In this document: positions 7,937 through 16,641 of the stretch, one piece after another
How the letters are laid out: every line of letters begins with the position of its first letter
Position numbering within the stretch: position 1 is the first letter of the stretch
Origin: Yoonia maricola
GTDB taxonomy: Bacteria; Pseudomonadota; Alphaproteobacteria; Rhodobacterales; Rhodobacteraceae
Reading direction: 5' to 3'
DNA length: 64,000 bases
Assembly: GCF_002797915.1 (NCBI RefSeq)
Contig: NZ_PGTY01000002.1
Coordinates: forward strand, 651,001 to 715,000
Translations under genes and position numbers: made by a program
Notes under the pieces: generated by a model
The model's input: only the letters and a program-made list of their open reading frames with translations
Told to the model about the DNA's origin: nothing
Databases searched by the model: none

Positions 7937-10333
7937 ATGAAATTCACGCTTTCCTGGCTGAAACACCACCTTGATACCGACGCCTCTGTCGCGGACATCG
8001 CCTATGCGCTGACCGATCTTGGGCTTGAGGTGGAAGGTATCGAAAACCCCATCGAACGTCTGGCGGATTTCACTATCGGCAAGGTTCTAAGCGCTGAAAA
8101 GCACCCCGATGCCGACAAGCTGAAGGTCTGTCAGGTGGACACCGCCGATGGCCCGACCCAGATCATCTGTGGCGCGCCCAATGCCCGTGCGGGTATCACA
8201 GTCGTCATCGCCAGCCCCGGCACATACGTCCCCGGCATCGACACCACCATTGGCGTTGGCAAAATCCGTGGCATCGAAAGCTATGGCATGATGTGTTCCG
8301 AACGCGAGATGGAGCTGTCCGAAGAGCACGACGGCATCATCGAATTGCCGTCGGGTGAGGTGGGTGACCGCTTTACCGATTGGCTGGCCGCCCACAAGCC
8401 CGAGAAGGTCGATCCGGTCATCGAGATCGCGATTACCCCGAACCGCCCCGACGCGCTGGGCGTGCGCGGCGTGGCGCGTGATTTGGCGGCGCGCGGTGTT
8501 GGTACGTTGAAACCGATCTCGGTTGATCCGGTTTCAGCCAGCTTCAAGTCTGACATGAATGTGTCCATTGATGACGATACGCTGAATGGGTGCCCAATTT
8601 TCTGTGTTCGTTTGATCAAGGGTGTCAAGAACGGCCCAAGCCCTGACTGGCTGCAAGCACAGCTGCGCGCCATCGGTCTGCGTCCGATCAGCTTTCTCGT
8701 CGATGTGACCAACTGGTTCACCTATGACCTGAATCGTCCGCTGCACGTCTTTGACGCCGACAAGGTGAATGGCAACCTGCGTGTGCATCGCGCCGCCGGG
8801 GGTGAGACTCTGGTTGCATTGGATGACAAAGAATACAGGCTGCAAGCGGGGCAGATGGTGATCTCGGATGACACTGGCCCCGAAAGCATCGCCGGTGTCA
8901 TGGGTGGGCTTGAAACTGGCTGCACCGAGGACACGGTGAACGTCTTTGTCGAAAGCGCTTATTGGGATCCGATCCAGATCGCTTACACGGGTCGCGCGCT
9001 TAAAATCAATTCCGACGCGCGCTACCGGTTTGAGCGTGGGGTGGACCCGGCTTTCACGCCGGAAGGGCTGGAACATGCCGTGCGCATGATTGTTGATCAT
9101 GCAGGGGGTGCAGCGTCTGAGCTTATTCAGGCAGGAGACGTCCCCGATACGTCCCGCGCGTATAAATTGGATGCCAAGCGGGTGATATCGCTGGTCGGCA
9201 TGGATATTCCCGAGGCGACCCAACGCAGCACATTGACTGATCTGGGCTTCCGGATGGATGGCGATATGGCGCAAGTGCCCTCATGGCGTCCTGACGTGCA
9301 GGGCGAGGCCGATCTGGTGGAAGAGGTTGCGCGCGTCGCGTCGCTGACCAAGCTGGAAGGCAAGCCGCTGCCGCGCATTGACGCGGGCGTGCCCAAGCCG
9401 ATTCTGACGCCGAGCCAATCCCGTCAGCAGGCCGCGCGCCGGACAGCGGCTGCGCTGGGGTATAATGAATGTGTGACCTACAGCTTCATTGACGCTGAGG
9501 CGGCCAAACTCTTTGGCGGTGGCGACGATGCAACCATGCTGGAAAATCCGATCAGTTCAGAGATGTCGCATATGCGGCCGAACCTGTTGCCCGGTTTGCT
9601 GCGTGCGGCGGCCCGCAATCAGGCGCGGGGGTTCATGGACATGGGCCTATTCGAGGTCGGCGCGGGCTTTCATGGGGGCGAGCCGGGTGAGCAGCACACA
9701 TTGGTGTCTGGAGTCCTGATCGGGCGAACCGGGCCAAAAGATGTGCATGGCACATCGCGCCCAGTTGATCTTTATGATGCCAAGGCGGACGCCGAGGCGA
9801 TCCTGACCGCGATTGGCGCGCCAGCGAAAGTACAAATTCTGCGTGGCGCGCCTGACTGGTGGCACCCGGGGCGGCACGGCAAAATCTGTCTTGGGCCCAA
9901 GAAGGTGCTGGGTATCTTCGGCGAATTGCACCCAAAAGTGTTGCGCGATATGGATATCAAGGGGCCTGCGGTCGCCTTTACGATTTGGCCGGACGAAGTA
10001 CCGGTGCCCAAGAAGAAATCTGCAACCCGTCCTGCCTTGGCGGCAACGGATTTGCAGGCGGTCGAACGTGATTTTGCTTTTGTGGTTGATGCTGAGGTTG
10101 AGGCATTGGCGCTGGTGAACGCCGCGGTTGGCGCCGATAAAGCACTCATCACTGATGTCCGCGTCTTTGACGAGTTTATTGGCGGCTCCTTGGGCGAAGA
10201 TAAGAAATCCCTTGCCCTGACCGTACGTTTGCAACCGAAAGACAAGACGTTGAAGGATGCGGATATTGAAGCTGTTAGCGCCAAGATTGTTGAGAAGGTC
10301 AGCAAAGCCACCGGCGGTGTATTGCGCGCCTAG
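7937..10333 (+). CDS. pheT: Phenylalanine--tRNA ligase beta subunit
   Basis: PheT is the beta subunit that binds tRNA-Phe and hydrolyses mischarged Tyr-tRNA-Phe. The product has 798 residues, normal for a bacterial PheT. It shows the N-terminal EMAP-type tRNA-binding domain (about 40-150, GKVLSAEKHPDADKLKVC), the B3/B4 editing region (about 210-380, including SFLVDVTNWFTYDLNRPLHVFD), B5, and a C-terminal ferredoxin-fold anticodon-binding domain from about 705 (AVERDFAFVVDAEV, FDEFIGGSLGEDKKSLALTVRL). There is no strong Shine-Dalgarno before the ATG. The gene lies downstream of a palindromic repeat and is separated from pheS by 1079 bp. Confidence 0.97.
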   Translation: MKFTLSWLKHHLDTDASVADIAYALTDLGLEVEGIENPIERLADFTIGKVLSAEKHPDADKLKVCQVDTADGPTQIICGAPNARAGITVVIASPGTYVPGIDTTIGVGKIRGIESYGMMCSEREMELSEEHDGIIELPSGEVGDRFTDWLAAHKPEKVDPVIEIAITPNRPDALGVRGVARDLAARGVGTLKPISVDPVSASFKSDMNVSIDDDTLNGCPIFCVRLIKGVKNGPSPDWLQAQLRAIGLRPISFLVDVTNWFTYDLNRPLHVFDADKVNGNLRVHRAAGGETLVALDDKEYRLQAGQMVISDDTGPESIAGVMGGLETGCTEDTVNVFVESAYWDPIQIAYTGRALKINSDARYRFERGVDPAFTPEGLEHAVRMIVDHAGGAASELIQAGDVPDTSRAYKLDAKRVISLVGMDIPEATQRSTLTDLGFRMDGDMAQVPSWRPDVQGEADLVEEVARVASLTKLEGKPLPRIDAGVPKPILTPSQSRQQAARRTAAALGYNECVTYSFIDAEAAKLFGGGDDATMLENPISSEMSHMRPNLLPGLLRAAARNQARGFMDMGLFEVGAGFHGGEPGEQHTLVSGVLIGRTGPKDVHGTSRPVDLYDAKADAEAILTAIGAPAKVQILRGAPDWWHPGRHGKICLGPKKVLGIFGELHPKVLRDMDIKGPAVAFTIWPDEVPVPKKKSATRPALAATDLQAVERDFAFVVDAEVEALALVNAAVGADKALITDVRVFDEFIGGSLGEDKKSLALTVRLQPKDKTLKDADIEAVSAKIVEKVSKATGGVLRA

Positions 10334-10379
10334 ATCTGCTGTTCTGAGAAGCTGCGCCGGCGCGGATTGAGAGGTATAG

Positions 10380-11006
10380 ATGAAGGCTATCTGCTTGAGC
10401 GCATTTGTGTTTGTTGGTCTGTCAACCGCCGTTATGGCGCAGGATTCCACAGCCGAAACATCAATCACGGATACTTTTGCGGAATGTCGAAATTGGGTTG
10501 AGACGGGCGATCCAGTGTTGTCCTCGCATTGGCAAGCGATCCTGCTAGATGAACCGTTTCAGGATCGTCATGTATCGATCTTTGTTAGTAATACCGTTCC
10601 GCTATATTTGCTGTTGGATAAATCGGCTACCCAGTCAGATGTTAGCAAACGCAGCTGTGCGATCAGGCTGGCGGATACATCACGCCCGGTATTTGAGTGG
10701 GTCAACGGCGCGATTTCGACAGCGGCTTATTGGGATGAGCTTATTCCTTTGCCACCTGATCTTGTGGCGCAGCAATTGCGTGACCTGCGCTTAGAGCTGA
10801 GCGCTGATCCTGATTTCGCTCGTGTCGGTGATCCCAATAAAGAGAACGCGATGTTTGCGTTCTGTAATGACCAAAACGCCATTACATTTACGGTGTATCC
10901 CGATTGGCGCCTTGCGGGCTTTGGTGGTTGGGAAGTGCGCGGGTTTTATGATGCTGTTCCCGCGACCGCAGATTCTCAAGCGCAACGCGCATGTGATGCC
11001 CGTTGA
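10380..11006 (+). CDS. Secreted/periplasmic hypothetical protein
   Basis: The product has 208 residues. It begins with a clear Sec signal peptide (MKAICLSAFVFVGLSTAVMA, with a cut after the AVMA end near residue 20). The mature part has four cysteines (36, 93, 161 and 205), suggesting two disulfides, with no recognised domain. It lies 46 bp after pheT on the same strand and could be co-transcribed. Function unknown. Confidence 0.7.
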   Translation: MKAICLSAFVFVGLSTAVMAQDSTAETSITDTFAECRNWVETGDPVLSSHWQAILLDEPFQDRHVSIFVSNTVPLYLLLDKSATQSDVSKRSCAIRLADTSRPVFEWVNGAISTAAYWDELIPLPPDLVAQQLRDLRLELSADPDFARVGDPNKENAMFAFCNDQNAITFTVYPDWRLAGFGGWEVRGFYDAVPATADSQAQRACDAR

Positions 11007-11082
11007 TAACTTTAATCCTTTGATTGGTCTTCTTGCCGCGCGGGCCTACTTTCTAAAACAACTTACGTGAAGGAGCCTTGAT

Positions 11083-11529
11083 ATGACCCTTAAGATTTAC
11101 CTCTCTGGTGAAATCCACACAGATTGGCGTGATCAGATCACCCAAGGGGCAACCGGCTTGGATGTGACATTTCACGGCCCGGTGACCGATCACGCGGCCT
11201 CTGACGATTGCGGGGTCGCGATCATGGGGGCGGAGCCGAACAAGTTCTGGCACGACAATAAGGGTGCCAACCTCAACGCGATCCGCACGCGGCACGGGAT
11301 TGAGAACGCTGATATCGTCGTGGTGCGTTTTGGTGAAAAGTATAAGCAATGGAACGCGGCTTTTGATGCGGGCTATGCTGCGGCCTTGGGTAAGTCACTG
11401 ATTGTCATGCATGGTGCCGAGCATCAGCACCCATTGAAAGAGGTGGATGCCGCGGCATTGGCTGTCGTGGAAGAACCGCAGCAGGTGGTGCAGATCTTGC
11501 ACTATGTGTTGAACGGGACCTTGCCATAG
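11083..11529 (+). CDS. YtoQ family protein
   Basis: The product has 148 residues, matching the YtoQ family in length and in order of motifs: IYLSGEIHTDWRD at the start, FHGPVTDHAASDDCG, the MGAEPNKFWHDNKGANLNAIRTRHGIENADIVVVRFGEKYKQWNAAFDAG block and KSLIVMHGAEHQHPLKEVDAAA. The fold resembles nucleoside 2-deoxyribosyltransferases, but the activity is not established. An AAGGAGC ribosome site precedes the ATG. Confidence 0.85.
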   Translation: MTLKIYLSGEIHTDWRDQITQGATGLDVTFHGPVTDHAASDDCGVAIMGAEPNKFWHDNKGANLNAIRTRHGIENADIVVVRFGEKYKQWNAAFDAGYAAALGKSLIVMHGAEHQHPLKEVDAAALAVVEEPQQVVQILHYVLNGTLP

Positions 11530-11689
11530 GTCAGGGCCAGCCGCGGATATGATTTTATAACGATTGCAGCACCTTAGGTAAGCTATGCGCATAGCGCGGG
11601 GCCGCTTTGCATCAAATCTGCTGGCCATTGCCCAACGTATCGTATACTTAAAAGCCACGCCAAGGAGGTCTTGGCTGACTTACACATGT

Positions 11690-11702
11690 TGCGGAGGCCG
11701 CA
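11690..11702 (+). promoter_or_regulatory. Hairpin covering the nadM ribosome binding site
   Basis: TGCGG (11690-11694) and CCGCA (11698-11702) form a 5-bp stem around AGG. The GGAGG that best serves the nadM ATG at 11707 overlaps this structure. The same TGCGG...CCGCA core appears upstream of nadV, so it may be a shared regulatory signal in RNA or DNA. Confidence 0.45.
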
Positions 11703-11706
11703 CGTT

Positions 11707-12813
11707 ATGACGATCAAACACAGGCTCGCCGTCTTTATCGGCCGTTTCCAACCTTTTCACGCAGGTCACCTTGCGGTCGTGCAGAACGCGCTGACCCAGA
11801 CAGATAGCATTCTGATGCTTGTCGGCAGTGCCTACCGCCCACGCAGTTGGAAAAACCCTTTCACATATAACGAACGTGCGCAGTTTATTCGCACCGGCAC
11901 CGCTGACGCGGACAAGCCGGTGACGACGTTGCCGTTGGTTGACACGCTTTATAATGATCGCGCGTGGACAGTGAATGTGCGCACTGCTGTGACCTTGCAC
12001 ATGCGCAAGGCTGGGCTGGACCCTGATACGACGCAGATCGTTCTGACCGGTTTTGATAAGGATAAGTCATCGCGTTATCTGACTTGGTTCCCCACATGGG
12101 ACATGCTGCCTGCCGACCCACATTTGCATGAGGGTGTGGTTGTCAGCGCCACGGATGTGCGTCAGGCGCTGTTCTTTGGCAATGGCGATGATACCGGCCG
12201 GGTCGCAAGCCGGTTTGGCTTGAAGCAGATCGCGCCTGTCCTGTCGTGGATGAAGAACCATTCGGATGCGGTGGAAACCGTGCGCGATGAAGGTTCTTTC
12301 GTGATGAGCTATCGCGCACGCACCCAAGAGGCCGAAGACATCTTTGGCTATCCGATCCCGGTCAACACCGCTGACGCGATTGTTGTGCAGTCTGGCCATG
12401 TCCTGATGGTGCAGCGCAAGATGCAGCCCGGAAAAGGGCAATGGGCGCTGCCCGGCGGCCATATTGATCGCGGCGAACAGGCCGTCGATGCGGCTATCCG
12501 CGAGCTTTATGAAGAGGCGGGTCTTGATATGCCCAAAGGTGCGATGCGTGGCCGTTTGCGCGAAAGGCGAGTGTTTGACCATCCCGAACGGTCAGAAAAA
12601 GGGTGGGTGCGGACCGAGGCCTTTGTGTTCGAACTGCAAGATCGCCCGAAACTGGAGAAAGTAAAATCCGGCAGCGACGCGGCCCAAGCCCGGTGGGTGC
12701 CGATCACCGAGATCACGCCTGACAACATATTTGAGGACCACTTTGATATCATCCAGGCCCTCGTGCCTGATGTACCTTTTGCGTATTCGTCAATCCTGAT
12801 GGCGCAAAGCTAA
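11707..12813 (+). CDS. nadM: Bifunctional nicotinamide-nucleotide adenylyltransferase / Nudix hydrolase
   Basis: The product has 368 residues. The N-terminal domain is an archaeal-type NMN adenylyltransferase with GRFQPFHAGH at residues 12-21 (HxGH at 18-21), which makes NAD from NMN and ATP. The C-terminal domain, from about 210, holds a complete Nudix box at about 250-273 (GGHIDRGE...RELYEEAGL), as in the cyanobacterial fusion that also cleaves ADP-ribose. The ATG at 11707 is chosen because GGAGG lies 9 nt upstream. It precedes nadV by 84 nt, giving a two-gene NAD salvage unit from nicotinamide. Confidence 0.93.
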   Translation: MTIKHRLAVFIGRFQPFHAGHLAVVQNALTQTDSILMLVGSAYRPRSWKNPFTYNERAQFIRTGTADADKPVTTLPLVDTLYNDRAWTVNVRTAVTLHMRKAGLDPDTTQIVLTGFDKDKSSRYLTWFPTWDMLPADPHLHEGVVVSATDVRQALFFGNGDDTGRVASRFGLKQIAPVLSWMKNHSDAVETVRDEGSFVMSYRARTQEAEDIFGYPIPVNTADAIVVQSGHVLMVQRKMQPGKGQWALPGGHIDRGEQAVDAAIRELYEEAGLDMPKGAMRGRLRERRVFDHPERSEKGWVRTEAFVFELQDRPKLEKVKSGSDAAQARWVPITEITPDNIFEDHFDIIQALVPDVPFAYSSILMAQS

Positions 12814-12840
12814 GACCGGTAAGACCATGTCTTTACCACC

Positions 12841-12863
12841 ATGCTGCGGGAGGTCCGCAGCAT
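12841..12863 (+). promoter_or_regulatory. Perfect hairpin upstream of nadV
   Basis: ATGCTGCGG (12841-12849) and CCGCAGCAT (12855-12863) are exact reverse complements around the 5-nt loop GAGGT, ending 34 nt before the nadV start. An imperfect stem (GGTAAGAC/GTCTTTACC, about 12818-12838) lies just before it. The TGCGG...CCGCA core is shared with the nadM leader. Confidence 0.55.
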
Positions 12864-12897
12864 GTCACACCGTCCAAATCCGAGGAGGAACAGGACA

Positions 12898-14355
12898 ATG
12901 AAAGACCAAAGCACTGGCGCTGCTGCGCTGTTTGACAACCCTGTCGCCATCGACAATCTGATTTTCGATACTGACAGCTATAAACTGTCCCACTTTAGCC
13001 AATACCCCGAAGGCACCAAGTTTGTGTCGTCTTACATCGAACCGCGCCGCGCGTGGGGTCCGATTGATCAGGTGATGTTCTTTGGCTTGCAGATTGAGTT
13101 GGCCAAGCTGGCCGGGCAGGCTGTGACCCAAGACATGCTGGATGAGGCCGCCCCATTCCTGAAGGCGCACGGTTTTGATGTGTTCATTGAAGGCTGGCAG
13201 TATATCGTCGACGCGCACAATGGCCGTTTGCCTGTGCTTATCGAGGCGATGCCAGAGGGCACTTTGGCGCCTGTCTCTGTCCCCCAATTGCGGATCGAGA
13301 ATACTGATCCGAATTGTTATTGGTTGGTGTCGTATCTTGAAACCCGATTGCTGCGTGCTGTTTGGTATCCGTCCACCGTGGGCAGCCTGTCACACTATGT
13401 TGTTGGCATGATCCGCGCGCGTTTAGAGCAAACCGACGGTAGCCAGGCAGGGGCAGAGTTCAAGCTGCACGATTTTGGGGCCCGCGGTGCGGCCAGCAAT
13501 GAAGCTGCCGGTATCGGTGGTGCGGCCCACCTTGTGAACTCATTTGGCACTGACACCATTGCCGGCCTGGTCTATGCGCGCAACTTCTATGGTGCTGATA
13601 TGGCTGGGTTTTCGATCCCTGCCAGCGAACACAGCACCATGACTGCCGCAGGCGAGGCCGGAGAGCTGGATCAGATGCGCCGCTTTCTGGCAGCCAACCC
13701 TGCGGGTTTGATTGCCTGTGTCAGCGACAGCTATGATCTGATGCGCGCGGTCAAGGACTATTGGGGGGATGCCCTGAAGGAAGCGGTGCTGGCCCGTGAT
13801 GGTGTGCTGATCGTGCGCCCTGACAGCGGCGACCCGGTTGAGATTGTGCCGGATGTGATCGAGGCGCTGATGGCCAAGTTTGGCTATGTGACCACTGCCA
13901 ATGGCTATCGTTTGCTGAACGATAAGGTCCGTGTCATTCAGGGCGATGGTGTCGATAAGGGCTCTATTGTGGCGATCATGGATGCAATGATCGCGCGCGG
14001 CCTCGCCATCGGGAATATCGCCTTTGGTATGGGTGGTGGTCTGTTGCAGAAGGTTGATCGCGATAGCTTTGGTTATGCGATGAAGGCGTCGGCCATTTTC
14101 TATGATGGTGCCTGGCACGATGTTTTTAAGGACCCAAAGACTGCCAATGGCGCGAAGCGGTCCAAGAAAGGCAAACAGGGTGCGATGCGCAGTGATAGCG
14201 GTGCTTTCGTGGCGCGGCCTGCCGCGAATATCCCGCTGGGTGCCGACGCGCTTGAACCTGTGTTCCGCGATGGGCGTATTTTGAAAGTGCACAGTTTTGC
14301 CGAAGTGCGCGCGCGGGCTTGGCCAGAGGCACCCGGTTTTGGTGCCAATGCATAA
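12898..14355 (+). CDS. nadV: Nicotinamide phosphoribosyltransferase
   Basis: NadV converts nicotinamide and PRPP to NMN, which the upstream NadM adenylates to NAD. The product has 485 residues, matching bacterial and animal NAMPT. Visible family marks are DTDSYKLSHFSQYP near the start, HDFGARG around 191, the active-site region IPASEHSTMTA around 240 and VRPDSGDPVEIV around 307. The ATG at 12898 has AGGAGG at 12883-12888. The frame is open to 12841, but the extra residues come from the leader hairpin. A terminator follows at 14363. Confidence 0.95.
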   Translation: MKDQSTGAAALFDNPVAIDNLIFDTDSYKLSHFSQYPEGTKFVSSYIEPRRAWGPIDQVMFFGLQIELAKLAGQAVTQDMLDEAAPFLKAHGFDVFIEGWQYIVDAHNGRLPVLIEAMPEGTLAPVSVPQLRIENTDPNCYWLVSYLETRLLRAVWYPSTVGSLSHYVVGMIRARLEQTDGSQAGAEFKLHDFGARGAASNEAAGIGGAAHLVNSFGTDTIAGLVYARNFYGADMAGFSIPASEHSTMTAAGEAGELDQMRRFLAANPAGLIACVSDSYDLMRAVKDYWGDALKEAVLARDGVLIVRPDSGDPVEIVPDVIEALMAKFGYVTTANGYRLLNDKVRVIQGDGVDKGSIVAIMDAMIARGLAIGNIAFGMGGGLLQKVDRDSFGYAMKASAIFYDGAWHDVFKDPKTANGAKRSKKGKQGAMRSDSGAFVARPAANIPLGADALEPVFRDGRILKVHSFAEVRARAWPEAPGFGANA

Positions 14356-14362
14356 AACCAGA

Positions 14363-14391
14363 AAAGGGCCCAGTTTCGCGCTGGGCCCTTT
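14363..14391. terminator. Terminator between nadV and the GST gene
   Basis: AAAGGGCCCAG (14363-14373) pairs perfectly with CTGGGCCCTTT (14381-14391) around a 7-nt loop. It lies 8 nt after the nadV stop and 27 nt beyond the stop of the converging minus-strand GST gene, so it can serve both directions. Confidence 0.85.
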
Positions 14392-14394
14392 GCC

Positions 14395-14418
14395 TTAGGT
14401 CGGGTTTGTCCCGGCGCC
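14395..14418. repeat. Single arm of a dispersed palindromic repeat
   Basis: The sequence TTAGGTCGGGTTTGTCCCGG and the bases after it resemble the right arm of the inverted repeat at 7845-7868. It fills the space between the nadV terminator and the GST stop codon. Confidence 0.45.
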
Positions 14419-15114
14419 TTATGGGCGGGGCGGGATGTTCTTGGCCTTCGCCACAGCCGGACGCGCAAAAAACCGCTCAACGTAGGCGGGTACATTTTTG
14501 AGGTTGTGATAGCCGACCACATCCTTGGTCCCATAGAATTCCAGCGCGTTCACCCATGGTGCAATCGCCATATCGGCGATGGAATAGTCCCCAACGATCC
14601 AATCTTTACCCTCAAGCTGCTTGTCCAGAACGGCGAGCAGGCGCATTGCTTCGTCGCGGTAGCGTTCGCGCGGGCGGGGGTCTGCAATGTCGGCCCCTGC
14701 GAATTTGTAAAAAAAGCCCATTTGCCCCAGCATTGGCCCAAGGCCGCCCATCTGGAACATCAGCCATTGAGTAATCTGAGCTTTGTCTGATGCGGTTGCA
14801 CCAATAAATTTTCCTGATTTTTCAGCAAGATAAAGTAGTATCGCCCCGCTTTCGAAAATCCCGATAGGTCCGTCTGGCCCACCCGGATCGATGATTGCCG
14901 GGATTTTGTTGTTCGGGTTGATTGAAAGAAAAGCGTCGCTTTTCACATCTTTATCGCTCAACGTGACAAGATGCGGCTCATAGGCCATCTCCATCTCCTC
15001 CAAGGCGATCGAAGCTTTCACGCCATTGGGCGTAGGAAAGGAATAAAGTTGGATCACGGATGGGTCCTTGGCGGGCCAACGTGTGGTGATTGGGAATGCT
15101 GAAAGATCGGCCAT
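14419..15114 (-). CDS. Glutathione S-transferase, Nu-class (YfcG-like)
   Basis: The product has 231 residues from the ATG at 15114, which has AAAGGA upstream. The frame extends further, but that part overlaps the mscL promoter and is not protein-like. The thioredoxin-fold half contains IQLYSFPTPNGVKASIALEE, then NPNNKIPAIID and FESGAILLYLAEKSG, the pattern of the E. coli YfcG/YghU group. Those enzymes use two glutathiones and act as disulfide-bond reductases rather than classical conjugating transferases. The all-helical half follows (DWIVGDYSIADMAIAPWV). Specific substrate unknown. Confidence 0.88.
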   Translation of the reverse strand: MADLSAFPITTRWPAKDPSVIQLYSFPTPNGVKASIALEEMEMAYEPHLVTLSDKDVKSDAFLSINPNNKIPAIIDPGGPDGPIGIFESGAILLYLAEKSGKFIGATASDKAQITQWLMFQMGGLGPMLGQMGFFYKFAGADIADPRPRERYRDEAMRLLAVLDKQLEGKDWIVGDYSIADMAIAPWVNALEFYGTKDVVGYHNLKNVPAYVERFFARPAVAKAKNIPPRP

Positions 15115-15271
15115 GCGGCAAAGTCCTTTGTAAGAATTTCTATTTTCTCGAATTAAGTGATGCTGCGACAAATAAAACCGGTGGAACTGTGGGCTGATGT
15201 TGGTAACACTGTGCATAATTGCGCAGCGGACATCAGAACCGCGTGCAAGGTAACAACAGTGGGGACTACAC

Positions 15272-15700
15272 ATGATTAACGAATTCAAAGACTTCATCGC
15301 GAAAGGCAATGTCATGGACATGGCCGTTGGTATCATCATTGGTGCCGCCTTTACAGCGATTGTGACATCGCTGGTAGGTGATCTGATCAATCCGATTATC
15401 GCGCTGTTTACCGGCGGGATTGATTTCTCGGGCTGGTTCTATGTGCTGGGCGAGGGTGAATGCGCATCTGTTGCTGCCTGTACAGAGGCCGGAATTTCCG
15501 TCTTTGCCGTGGGTAATTTCTTGATGGCAATCATCAACTTTTTGATCATCGCATTTGTCGTCTTTATGTTGGTCAAAATGGTCAACCGGGTCAAAGATGC
15601 TGCCGAAAAAGAAGAAGAGGCGGCACCAGAAGAGCCAAAGGGCCCAACAGCCGAAGAGCTTCTTGCCGAAATCCGCGATGCGCTAAAGGCCAACGCCTGA
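15272..15700 (+). CDS. mscL: Large-conductance mechanosensitive channel
   Basis: MscL is a homopentameric inner-membrane channel that opens under hypo-osmotic stress. The product has 142 residues with the hallmark N-terminus [27 protein letters not shown], a first helix to about 40, a short periplasmic loop with two cysteines ([13 protein letters not shown]) and a second helix at about 80-104. The tail is charged and acidic, rich in E and A. The paired loop cysteines suggest a possible disulfide. It is a single gene followed by a terminator. Confidence 0.96.
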   Translation: MINEFKDFIAKGNVMDMAVGIIIGAAFTAIVTSLVGDLINPIIALFTGGIDFSGWFYVLGEGECASVAACTEAGISVFAVGNFLMAIINFLIIAFVVFMLVKMVNRVKDAAEKEEEAAPEEPKGPTAEELLAEIRDALKANA

Positions 15701-15718
15701 TCCATCCGACGATTTATC

Positions 15719-15746
15719 AAGGGCTCGCTTGCAAAAGCGGGCCCTT
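15719..15746. terminator. Bidirectional terminator after mscL
   Basis: AAGGGCTCGCTT (15719-15730) pairs with AAGCGGGCCCTT (15735-15746), with one G-T pair and a 4-nt loop. It sits between the mscL stop and the stop of the converging hydrolase gene at 15748. Confidence 0.8.
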
Positions 15747-15747
15747 T

Positions 15748-16557
15748 CTACGTCTGCTGGTTGAGAAATCGGGTGATCGCCTCGGTTACAACAACCGGCC
15801 GCTCCAAAGGTGAGGTATGCCCCGCGTCGGCAACTTCGATCAACTCTGATCCTTTGATCACCTCTTGCAGTTCTTCTGCTGTCGCGGGCGGCGTGGGGAT
15901 GTCTTTTGCACCCACGATGATCAGGGTGGGTGGCGGAGTGTCCAACTCTTGCAACTCCCCCCGGACATCATCGCGGTCAAATATCGCCCGCCCGAATTGC
16001 CGGACCGAGGTGCGGTCCAACCTGCCGATATCAGCTTTCCATGTGGCGAAGGCATCTTGCTGTGTCGGGTCGTTGCGGAAGGCTTGCCCAAACAACAGTG
16101 GCAGGACTTTTCCCAAAAGAGGCCGGATACCGACAAGCCGCACAAGGAACAAAAGCTGGTTGTACTGCCGGAGCGAAGCCTTGCTTTCTGCATTCGCGCC
16201 TGTGTCCATCAGGATCAGCGACTGAAATAGATCGGGGCGCCGCAAAAGCAGGCGCATCCCGACATAACCGCCGGTCGACATGCCTGCGAAATGCACCGGC
16301 CCATCGCAGAGCGCATCGATCACCTGTTCGGCATCATCCACCAGATCATAGATGCCAAAAGGTTGATGGCATGGCCCGCTGCCCCCATGCCCGCGATGGT
16401 CAAAGGCGATGAGACGGTAGGTGGCGCTGAGCGCTTCAATCTGCGCCGCGAACATCCGGTGGCTCATCAGATAGCCATGCGAGAACACGATGGTCTCTGG
16501 CCCGGACCCGGCGGTGACATAGTGGATGGACCGTCCGTTGACGTCGATCTTTGGCAT
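15748..16557 (-). CDS. Alpha/beta hydrolase
   Basis: The product has 269 residues with the alpha/beta-hydrolase layout. The oxyanion-side motif SHGYLMS is near 26, DHRGHGGSGP near 53, the nucleophile elbow GMSTGG has Ser94, an acid is likely at VGAKDIP, and the catalytic His is in DAGHTSP near the end. It resembles the 3-oxoadipate enol-lactonase/esterase group, but no pathway genes adjoin it, so the substrate is open. There is no signal peptide, so it is cytoplasmic. It lies 84 nt beyond ald on the same strand and may be transcribed with it. Confidence 0.85.
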   Translation of the reverse strand: MPKIDVNGRSIHYVTAGSGPETIVFSHGYLMSHRMFAAQIEALSATYRLIAFDHRGHGGSGPCHQPFGIYDLVDDAEQVIDALCDGPVHFAGMSTGGYVGMRLLLRRPDLFQSLILMDTGANAESKASLRQYNQLLFLVRLVGIRPLLGKVLPLLFGQAFRNDPTQQDAFATWKADIGRLDRTSVRQFGRAIFDRDDVRGELQELDTPPPTLIIVGAKDIPTPPATAEELQEVIKGSELIEVADAGHTSPLERPVVVTEAITRFLNQQT

Positions 16558-16641
16558 GTCTTGCGTTCCGTAAAAGGTAAACGTGACGCTATAGACGGCG
16601 ATGGGCTAAGGCAAGGTTTGACCACTCGCCGCCAGCAATAC

